Shown in pieces: positions 32,420 through 38,723 of a stretch of 39,543 nucleotides of DNA (positions within the stretch are counted from its first letter, which is position 1; each line of letters begins with the position of its first letter). The position numbers and the translations under genes were made by a program. Under the pieces are notes generated by a model that saw only the letters and a list, made by a program, of their open reading frames with translations, was not told the DNA's origin and searched no databases. The stretch is from Lentzea aerocolonigenes (GTDB taxonomy: Bacteria; Actinomycetota; Actinomycetes; Mycobacteriales; Pseudonocardiaceae), in NCBI RefSeq assembly GCF_000955955.1, contig NZ_JYJG01000063.1, forward strand, positions 1-39,543, given 5' to 3'.

Positions 32420-33947
32420 CGGCGCCCCCGTCCTGCGGACCGCGCCAGGTAGCGGGGTCGGGAACGTTGCGGCCGGTCTCGGTGAAGATCCGGGCGACCT
32501 CGGCGTCGACCTGGTCGTCGTCCCAGTCGGGGTGCACGATCCGCACCCGCACGTCGGTCGACGCGGCCTCGGCGGCGAGCAACGCCTGCGCGGTGCGCGC
32601 CAGGTCGCCGACGTCGGCCTGCGCCTGGTCGCCGAAGCTCACGACCGGGTCCTCGTCGAGCGCTACGCCGGGCGTGCCGAACACGTGCCTGTCGACGTCG
32701 AGCAAGGCCGCGGTGATCGGTGCGAGCGCGGCTGACCAGTAACGCGACTTCTTGTCGCGGGTGGTCTCCGACAGCTCTCGCCGGTCGACGACCTCGGTCG
32801 CGGTGACACCGGTCGCGCGGCCGTTCGTCTCGCCGAAGCTGGACGGCGAGTACCCGGCGGCCCGCAAGATGTCGTGCGTGATCTGCTCGGCCGTGGCCTT
32901 GTGCTCGGCGACCCTGATCTCGAACTGCGTCGCTGTGATCGGCTTGGACTCGCTGCGGCCGGTGAGCATGTTCAGCTCGGTGAACACCTCTTGGTCGTCG
33001 TCGAACATCGCGCCCTGACCGGGGCCGAGCGGTTGCAGGAACCCAGCGGGCACGATCAGCCGCGCGCGGGCGAGCCGGACGTCGCGGACCCATGACGAGT
33101 ACACCTCGTCGAGTACGTCGAGCAGCGGCTCGACGCCGTCGAAATCGCTGCGCCCCAACGGACGCAGCGCGGGCACCGACCGCCACTCACGTGACGGCCG
33201 GATGTTCGGGCAGTACGTCGCGGTCAGCCGACGGGTACCGGTCTCGATCGCCCCGTCGGCGTCGACCAGCTCGGCGGCCCACGCCGTCGACGGGTGCTCG
33301 GTGAGCGGGACGGCGCGACCGAGCTCATCCTCCGTGCCCAGGTGCAGCGCGTGCACGATGCGGCCCGCTTCGTGCCGTTCGAGGTGCCGGAGCACCTCGG
33401 CGCCGTCGGACTGCGCGACGGTCTGCCAGAAGGTGACGGCGTGCAGCGTCTTCCAACGCCACTCGGGTACGGCGGCGTCGGCGTCGACCGCGTCGAGCAT
33501 CGGGTGCGGGCGAACGTCGCCGTCCCACACCACCCGCATGTACGCGCCGCCGAGGGCGGCGGCGACTTCGGCCGCTTCCAACAGTGCGCTGTGCGTCTGC
33601 GGGGTGTTGATGATCCGGTCGAGCCGCACCTGCGCGCTGGAGTTCTCGACGCGCACGCGCGGCGGTTCGGCGAACAGCAGGTCGGACGACATGGTTGCCA
33701 GGTCCGACGCGAGCGGGATGTGCACGCGGGTCCGCTGCTGTCCACGCGGCGAAACCGGGCGCCCCCAAAAGAAACGGCTCACCGCACCGACCAAGCCACC
33801 CCGGTACTGCGACGGGCGCGAGTGGATCACCGGGCCGTTGCCGTAGTGCGCGGCGAGGTCCTCGGCCTTGCCCACGTACCAGGCGTTCCACTCGCGCATC
33901 TTGCTCGCTGCAATGTCGAACGGCTTCGGGGGCCACTGGTCGCGCAT
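32397..33947 (-). CDS. Phage portal protein
   Basis: This 516-aa protein from ATG 33947 (AGGAGG upstream) contains MREWNAWYVGKAEDLAAHYG near its start and VVWDGDVRPHPMLDAVDADA. The RNHTI-type helix, SETTRDKKSRYWSAALAPIT, and PDWDDDQVDAEVARIF occur near the end. These match SPP1-type portal proteins, the ring through which DNA is packaged and released. The upstream in-frame extension to 34304 overlaps the terminase gene and is rejected. Confidence 0.9.
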   Translation of the reverse strand: MRDQWPPKPFDIAASKMREWNAWYVGKAEDLAAHYGNGPVIHSRPSQYRGGLVGAVSRFFWGRPVSPRGQQRTRVHIPLASDLATMSSDLLFAEPPRVRVENSSAQVRLDRIINTPQTHSALLEAAEVAAALGGAYMRVVWDGDVRPHPMLDAVDADAAVPEWRWKTLHAVTFWQTVAQSDGAEVLRHLERHEAGRIVHALHLGTEDELGRAVPLTEHPSTAWAAELVDADGAIETGTRRLTATYCPNIRPSREWRSVPALRPLGRSDFDGVEPLLDVLDEVYSSWVRDVRLARARLIVPAGFLQPLGPGQGAMFDDDQEVFTELNMLTGRSESKPITATQFEIRVAEHKATAEQITHDILRAAGYSPSSFGETNGRATGVTATEVVDRRELSETTRDKKSRYWSAALAPITAALLDVDRHVFGTPGVALDEDPVVSFGDQAQADVGDLARTAQALLAAEAASTDVRVRIVHPDWDDDQVDAEVARIFTETGRNVPDPATWRGPQDGGADGLGTVA

Positions 33948-33969
33948 CGGCGTGACCTCCTGTCCTCGG

Positions 33970-35232
33970 TCACGCGGCGAGCGCAAGCGTTGCACGCCAA
34001 AGGTTTTCCGTTGTGGTAATGGCGTAGCGACCGGCGTCGAGCGAGTGGTCGGCGACCTTGATCGGGCGGTCTTCACCCTTGGTGGTCGCCTTGTCGTCCC
34101 AGGCGTAGCCGGGCGCCTCGGCGACGAACCCGGCGCATCGGTCGGCGACCCGCAGCCGCTTCTCGGCGAGCAGGCTCGACACGACGCGGATGCCGTATGC
34201 GACGTCGTTGTCGGCGGCGGCCGTGGTGACGCCGTCGTTGTGGAGCTGCACCCGCAGCGACGCAGCCGACGGATCGGCGACGATCCACTGCGGACGCAGT
34301 GCACTCGGGCGCGGCAGGTGCGGGAGCGTGAGCCAGTCGCGCAGCCCGGCGGACAGCTGCGCGTCGGTGAGGCGTGTGCGCGCGTGCGCCGGGTCGTGGC
34401 GCCACTCGTCGACCAGGTACAGCCGATCGTCGACGCCCTCGCCGAGCAAGATCGCCGACGTCGGGTTCGTGGTGCCGTAGTCGATCCCGACGGCGAGCAG
34501 CCGCGCCATGTCGGGCAGCTCGGCCCACGGCACGACGTGCTCGGCGGGCGACCACATGTCGAACACAGCGCCTTCGGCCGCGACCCATTCGCCCTTGACG
34601 AACCGTCGGAACCACAGGCCCGTGTACTCGCGGCGGATCGAGTCCTTGTAGGACTCGGTCAGCGCTGGGTTGTCGTCGAGCGTGAACGCGAACGATCGCC
34701 AGTCGGGCAGCGCGTCGAGCCGGTCGAGGTAGCGGCGCCGCACCCAGTGGGCCGGCGAGTCGGGATTCGTCGTAGCGAATAGCTGCGCGCCGGGGACGCT
34801 CATCCGGCCGAGCAACTGCACGAAAAACTCTTCTGCGATAACGGTTAGCTCGTCGACGTAGGCACCGCAGCACGTCAGACCGCGCAGCACCTTCTCGGCT
34901 TTCGAGTCGCTCGCGCCGAGCACGTACACGACGCGGTCAAGGATGCGCGCGGTAGGCGCACCCGGCGTGTAGTGCACGAGATCGGCGATCGGCCCGAACA
35001 GCGACGGGTCTTGCAGCGGCGCGAACACGTTGCGCGCCACCGAGTCCCGCGTGCGGCCGACGACCACCAGCTGACCACCACGAGGCGCGTTCGCGACGTA
35101 GATCAACCAGCGAAGCAGGCTCGCGATGGTCTTGCCGCTGCGGATGGCCCCGGACCAGATCGACACGCGCGTCGTCGACTCGCGCAGCGATTCGAGCTGC
35201 CTCGCCGACAGCGGAAGATCATTCATCGACAA
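33970..35232 (-). CDS. Terminase large subunit
   Basis: This 420-aa packaging motor has Walker A GAIRSGKT at 28-35 and Walker B GAYVDE at 123-128, followed by FATTNPDSPAHWVRR. Its C-terminal nuclease part contains VGIDYGTTNPTSAILLG and IVADPSAASLRVQL, typical of the PBSX/XtmB-like group. It drives DNA into the prohead and cuts concatemers. ATG 35232 overlaps the small subunit gene by 14 nt. No frame damage is visible. Confidence 0.95.
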   Translation of the reverse strand: MSMNDLPLSARQLESLRESTTRVSIWSGAIRSGKTIASLLRWLIYVANAPRGGQLVVVGRTRDSVARNVFAPLQDPSLFGPIADLVHYTPGAPTARILDRVVYVLGASDSKAEKVLRGLTCCGAYVDELTVIAEEFFVQLLGRMSVPGAQLFATTNPDSPAHWVRRRYLDRLDALPDWRSFAFTLDDNPALTESYKDSIRREYTGLWFRRFVKGEWVAAEGAVFDMWSPAEHVVPWAELPDMARLLAVGIDYGTTNPTSAILLGEGVDDRLYLVDEWRHDPAHARTRLTDAQLSAGLRDWLTLPHLPRPSALRPQWIVADPSAASLRVQLHNDGVTTAAADNDVAYGIRVVSSLLAEKRLRVADRCAGFVAEAPGYAWDDKATTKGEDRPIKVADHSLDAGRYAITTTENLWRATLALAA

Positions 35233-35716
35233 CCGTGGTGGTGGCGATGCCGAGCGCGACGGCGAGCCCGGTCAACATGGACTTGGCGCCCTCACTGCCC
35301 TTCTCGGCGTCGATCGCTTCGAGCCGTGCGGCAGCGGCGAGGTGCGTCGACAGCGCGCTCGCGAGTGACTTCTCGTCCTGCGCGGGCACGTGGTCGAGCG
35401 TCTTGGTTTCGATGCCGTGCACCGTCGTGGCGGTGAACTTGTAGCCGGACGACTCCAAGCGGGCGAGCACCTGCTCGGCGCGGCCGTAGAGCCTGCTGGT
35501 GATCTCCGTGCGGCGGGCGCGGTTGTCGATCTGCCGGGCCTGCGTCGCGGCGGCCGTCTTGCTGCGGTCGAACGACAGGCCCAGCTCGCGGGCGATCACG
35601 GTCACCGTTGATGCCGAGCGCCCGGTTACGCGGGCGATGTCGTTGCGGCTCTTGCCCTCGGCGTGCAACTCGCGCACGCGGTCGCGGTCGGCATCGGTGA
35701 CCGGGTTGTGCGGCAA
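35219..35716 (-). CDS. Terminase small subunit (HTH DNA-binding)
   Basis: This 165-aa protein has an N-terminal helix-turn-helix: RDRVRELHAEGKSRNDIARV, then TGRSASTVTVIARELGLSFD. A helical oligomerisation region follows (AQDEKSLASALSTHLAAAAR). Small terminases recognise the packaging site and hand DNA to the large subunit. It precedes and overlaps the large-subunit gene by 14 nt. ATG 35716 is the natural start. Confidence 0.85.
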   Translation of the reverse strand: MPHNPVTDADRDRVRELHAEGKSRNDIARVTGRSASTVTVIARELGLSFDRSKTAAATQARQIDNRARRTEITSRLYGRAEQVLARLESSGYKFTATTVHGIETKTLDHVPAQDEKSLASALSTHLAAAARLEAIDAEKGSEGAKSMLTGLAVALGIATTTVVDE

Positions 35717-35747
35717 GGGAAATCACCTCGCCTGCGTCCAGACATGT

Positions 35748-35787
35748 GACGGCCCCGAGACCGGGGGAGGTGGGTCTCGGGGCCGTC
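35748..35787 (-). terminator. Strong hairpin ahead of the terminase genes
   Basis: Perfect 15-bp arms (35748-35762 and 35773-35787, including ggccccgagacc) with a 10-nt loop lie between the zinc-ribbon/HTH gene and the small terminase gene. There is no T-run. It may be a terminator or antitermination target between early and late leftward transcription. Confidence 0.55.
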
Positions 35788-35830
35788 TTGCCGGGGGATG
35801 GGCACAGTTCACCCGCTGCGGTTTCGCAGT

Positions 35831-36676
35831 TTAGGCACACGGGGCCTCAGCGCGGGTGACACGCGAACGCACCGGGGTGGCGAGCGCGACGTCGATCACC
35901 TCACCGACCAGGTACCGGGTTCGGCCCTGCGCGTCCGGCGCACGTCGGGTGAGCTTGCCGGTGCGTGCCCACGTGCGCAGCGAGTTCGCCGACAGGTCAC
36001 GGCCGAGCAGCCTCGGCAACGCGCGGGCGATCTCGGCGGCCGTGCCGAGGTGCTCGCGCGCGGCATCGAGCAGCGCGGCCCGCAGCGCTTCGACCTCGTG
36101 CCGGGTCTCGCACTCGCGGCACCGGACCGTCTCCCGGTCGGGTCGGGCGTAGAGATCGGCATCGCAGTCCGGGCACGGTCCGCAGTACAGCCGGGCCGGA
36201 GGCAGATCGACCGCCCGGCGTGTCCGCTCGACGGCGTCGGTGATCTCGTCAACCAGCTCGCCGCCCGCCGGGTGGTACTCGATCCACGACGGGTGGCGCC
36301 GCAGCCACGCGGCGAGTTCGGCGAGCGTGTCGTCGAGGTCCAGCGGGTCCAGCTCGGCGACCTCGACATTGGCCGCGGTGCGGGTCACGCGGCGCGGCCC
36401 GTGCGTCTCCCACAGCTCACGCACCCAGGTCGAGAGCACCGACCGCAGGTCGCGGCCGACCTCGGCGGCACCGTCGTTGTAGGGCAGCCCTACCTCGGCG
36501 GTACGGGAACCAACAGGCATCCCTACGCGCGCTTGGCGGGCGATCGTCGTGTCGAGTTCCTCGGCGAGGTCGGCCACGTCGGCGAGGTCGCCGTCGAGCC
36601 TGCCGAGGCACACCCCGCACACGTACACGTCGAGGTCGGTCGGGTTGCTGCACCGGGGCGATGAACAAGGGATCAC
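35831..36676 (-). CDS. Zinc-ribbon and HTH-containing phage protein
   Basis: This 281-aa protein from GTG 36676 begins with a four-cysteine motif (CSSPRCSNPTDLDVYVCGVC), has a second ribbon in the middle (CGPCPDCDADLYARPDRETV followed by RCREC), and ends with a MerR-like DNA-binding segment (SANSLRTWARTGKLTRRAPD, then GRTRYLVGEVIDV). Proteins with this layout are common in actinophages and may act in replication or regulation. An ATG at 36772 would add 32 residues, but it lies inside a 24-bp palindrome, so the shorter start is preferred. Confidence 0.75.
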   Translation of the reverse strand: MIPCSSPRCSNPTDLDVYVCGVCLGRLDGDLADVADLAEELDTTIARQARVGMPVGSRTAEVGLPYNDGAAEVGRDLRSVLSTWVRELWETHGPRRVTRTAANVEVAELDPLDLDDTLAELAAWLRRHPSWIEYHPAGGELVDEITDAVERTRRAVDLPPARLYCGPCPDCDADLYARPDRETVRCRECETRHEVEALRAALLDAAREHLGTAAEIARALPRLLGRDLSANSLRTWARTGKLTRRAPDAQGRTRYLVGEVIDVALATPVRSRVTRAEAPCA

Positions 36677-36765
36677 GAAGCCACCGTGTGCCCGAGATGT
36701 CACCGGCGGCGGGCACGTCCCAGGCCACGCGGTAACTCTGGGAAGCGATTTCGGGCCACGGGTTC

Positions 36766-36789
36766 TAGACATAACCGCAGTTATGTCTA
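36766..36789. promoter_or_regulatory. Perfect palindrome tagacataac-cgca-gttatgtcta (candidate operator)
   Basis: Arms of 10 bp at 36766-36775 and 36780-36789 flank a 4-bp centre. The site is AT-richer than its surroundings and lies about 90 bp upstream of the chosen start of the leftward zinc-ribbon gene. It is a classical dimeric repressor-type site. The upstream ATG at 36772 falls inside it. Confidence 0.6.
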
Positions 36790-36980
36790 TTTCTCGCCCG
36801 CCCGCCGTAGTCGGGATTCGGTGGCTATCGACGTGGCAAGTTGCAAGGACGGCCCTTGATCGCCTTTAATGACACTCGTCGAACCTGCTGCCCCATTCCT
36901 TCCAAGTCGGGGGACCGTCGTTTCCGGCACGTGCACCCGACTGTCGGGCTGCCGTAGGCGGAAGCGGGGAAGGGGCAACG

Positions 36981-37175
36981 ATGGTTCGACGTAGAGGGGT
37001 ACCGCCTGACGAGGTGCGCGCGCGAGTCGCCGGCCTGTTGGAGTGGGTCGCTCTCGGGGTCGACGCGGTCGGTATGGCCGCTGACCTCTGGGAACTGAGC
37101 GGCCTCGCAACAGGTACGAGGCCGCTCGCCGGGACACTTCGCATTGCTGCTCGCAGGCTGCGCGGCGGTAGGTAG
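36981..37175 (+). CDS. Small protein of unknown function
   Basis: A 64-aa frame, MVRRRGVPPDEVRARVAGLL onward, with a central hydrophobic helix (EWVALGVDAVGMAADLWEL) and a basic tail. AAGGGG lies five bases before the ATG. It is read rightward, opposite to its neighbours, and could be an early transcript. A short inverted repeat, acgtgtg/cacacgt (37200-37206, 37214-37220), lies 25 bp after the stop. No family was recognised. Confidence 0.42.
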   Translation: MVRRRGVPPDEVRARVAGLLEWVALGVDAVGMAADLWELSGLATGTRPLAGTLRIAARRLRGGR

Positions 37176-37317
37176 CCCCTTGGCGGCGGCCTGCCGGTGA
37201 CGTGTGGTCTGAACACACGTGGCGGGCCGTCGCCTTCTGCACGCGACGTGCTGGTCGCACCATCGCACTACCACACTATGACACTCTGCGTGCGCGAACA
37301 ACTTCGGACTTTTTTTC

Positions 37318-37342
37318 GGACGCAAAAACGGACGGCAAAAAC
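37318..37342 (+). repeat. Two direct repeats GGACG(G)CAAAAAC
   Basis: ggacgcaaaaac (37318-37329) is followed directly by ggacggcaaaaac (37330-37342). They resemble the downstream 12-bp units ggacggacaaac. The 12- and 13-base lengths do not keep a reading frame, which argues for a DNA-level role. Confidence 0.6.
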
Positions 37343-37468
37343 GGGCGTTTTTGTATGTGCCTGCGATCATCTGCAAGTTCGGCTAGCTGCGCTTATCTCG
37401 CCGGATAAGGGTGAACCGGTTGTTGAACTGACGGGTGGATCTACTGCCGCGACTCCGTGTTCAGTTGC

Positions 37469-37552
37469 GGACGGACAAACGGACGGACAAACGGACGGAC
37501 AAACGGACGGACAGACAGACCGTCAGGCAGACCGTCAGGCAGACCAACAGAC
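37469..37552 (+). repeat. Seven degenerate 12-bp tandem repeats
   Basis: Three exact copies of ggacggacaaac (37469-37504) are followed by ggacggacagac (37505-37516), two copies of agaccgtcaggc (37517-37540) and agaccaacagac (37541-37552). The copies become less alike from left to right. The unit could be an iteron or a protein-binding array. A translation as a TDGQ repeat exists but lacks gene support. Confidence 0.85.
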
Positions 37553-37779
37553 TGATTCACGCTTCTGACCTGGTGTTATACGGGTGCTTCCGTGGCTGCG
37601 TGCGCTGCTCGTCCTCGCGCGCGTACCGTTGAGGGTGCACGCGCAGTACGGGACCGTGCCCGAGTCCTAGCGTCGCAGGAACCCGTGAACCCTGGAGCCA
37701 CTCCAGTCCCAGCACTACGAAGCCGGATCGGCAGGCGAGGCGTAGGCGGCGGGACACTTCCATCCCTTCGGGAGTGTCC

Positions 37780-37977
37780 ATGTTGTTGTCGCTGCTGGTC
37801 GCCTGCGTTGTCTTCGCGATTGTGGTGAGTGGCTGTGCTGCGCGCGTCGCTCTGTCCAATGCGGACAAGCAACGCCGAGCAGACGGCGTGAAGGTCCTCA
37901 AACTGGTGTGGGGTACTACGGGGATCGCTGGCCTGATCGTCGTTGCCGTGAAGCTGCACGAAAGCGGCGTGATCTAG
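37780..37977 (+). CDS. Small membrane protein
   Basis: This 65-aa protein starts MLLSLLVACVVFAIVVSGCA, with a hydrophobic N-terminal helix and a second helix (TTGIAGLIVVAVKLH) near the end; a charged loop (NADKQRRADGVKVLK) lies between. GGGAG precedes ATG 37780; GTG 37774 is an alternative. The VSGC stretch looks like a weak lipobox, but its place inside a helix makes membrane anchoring by helices more likely. It is a rightward gene among leftward ones. Phage membrane proteins of this size often act in exclusion or lysis control. The function is unknown. Confidence 0.58.
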   Translation: MLLSLLVACVVFAIVVSGCAARVALSNADKQRRADGVKVLKLVWGTTGIAGLIVVAVKLHESGVI

Positions 37978-38035
37978 CCGGATGCGGTGCGGTGCCGTCC
38001 GCAGCCTGTCGCGGGTGGCACCGCACCGGTACAGC

Positions 38036-38545
38036 TCACGCCGCCGAGGCGAGCAACTCGCCGGGCTCGGCCTCGCGAGGCCTCGGCACACCCGGCAGTG
38101 GGAGCAGGAGCTGCCCGGCGCCCGCCCACACGCGACCGATACGCACCGGCTCGGCGAGCACGATCGGCGACCACGGCTCGACCCGCACTCGCCGATGGGC
38201 TCGGCGGGCGCGCTCGTAGTCGGTGTGCGCCTTGCGGCACAGGTCGCAACGGCACCTGTGCTTGGCGTAGCGGGGGTTCGTGCCGTGCGCAGGCAGCACC
38301 GCGGGCAACTCGTGCCCGTCGCGCTCGGCGAGCCGCAGGCGTTCCTCGGCGTCGAGCCCACCCCATAGCCCCCACGCCTCGCCGGTAGCGAGCGCGGCGG
38401 CGAGGCACTGCTCGCGCACCCGGCACCCGGCACACAATGCGCGACACTCGGCGTCCTCGGCGGGCGACTTCGGCTCGATGAAGTCGACGTCAACGCGGCC
38501 CTTGCACGCCGCTCGGGTCTGCCACTCAGGTAGTCGGGGCAGCAT
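38036..38545 (-). CDS. WhiB-like regulator with extra C-terminal Cys motif
   Basis: This 169-aa protein has the WhiB iron-sulfur ligands C14, C38, C41 and C47 (Cx2Cx5C in LCAGCRVREQC) and the GVWGG-like turn WGLWGGLD at 58-65. After the WhiB core comes HGTNPRYAKHRCRCDLCRKA, a Cys-rich motif seen in many actinophage proteins, and a C-terminal hydrophobic, Pro-rich tail. Phage WhiB proteins such as WhiBTM4 alter host septation and exclude other phages. The ATG lies within the end of the preceding gene, overlapping it by 20 nt. Confidence 0.88.
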   Translation of the reverse strand: MLPRLPEWQTRAACKGRVDVDFIEPKSPAEDAECRALCAGCRVREQCLAAALATGEAWGLWGGLDAEERLRLAERDGHELPAVLPAHGTNPRYAKHRCRCDLCRKAHTDYERARRAHRRVRVEPWSPIVLAEPVRIGRVWAGAGQLLLPLPGVPRPREAEPGELLASAA

Positions 38546-38723
38546 CGAGCAGCCTCCGGACGGTGTCGAGCGCGTCGTCGAGCGCTTGTGTGATTGGGGA
38601 GTAGGCGACCAGCCGGGCGAGCGCGACCTCGGCGTCGTGCCGGTCGCGGGCCTGGTGGTGAGTAAGGGCGCGGTCGAGGGTCTCGGCCACGCCGGTGAGC
38701 GCGTCGCGGGTCTCGTCGGTCAT
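38526..38723 (-). CDS. Small helical protein between methyltransferase and WhiB-like genes
   Basis: This 65-aa protein, MTDETRDALTGVAETLDRAL onward, is acidic and helical (HHQARDRHDAEVALARLVAY, then QALDDALDTVRRLLD). The ATG overlaps the methyltransferase stop as TGATG, and its end overlaps the WhiB start, so the three genes are probably one translationally coupled unit. No domain was recognised. Confidence 0.68.
   Translation of the reverse strand: MTDETRDALTGVAETLDRALTHHQARDRHDAEVALARLVAYSPITQALDDALDTVRRLLDAAPTT

Larger units (their letters stand above)
37176..37779. other. Non-coding stretch with repeats, probable regulatory or origin region
   Basis: No convincing gene is seen in about 600 bases. 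The stretch contains a short inverted repeat near 37200-37220, a T-run followed by two GGACG(G)CAAAAAC copies at 37318-37342, an 8-bp hairpin caaaaacg/cgtttttg at 37336-37353, and a block of 12-bp tandem repeats at 37469-37552. Open frames across it have low-complexity translations and no ribosome sites. Confidence 0.6.

Noticed and set aside
32397..34304. 635-codon version of the portal protein
   Set aside because: The extension overlaps the terminase gene and has no protein character; AGGAGG fixes the ATG at 33947.
37469..37552. Possible CRISPR array or TDGQ-repeat protein
   Set aside because: Units are only 12 bp with no spacers, so not CRISPR; the encoded repeat lacks a ribosome site and the upstream related copies break frame.
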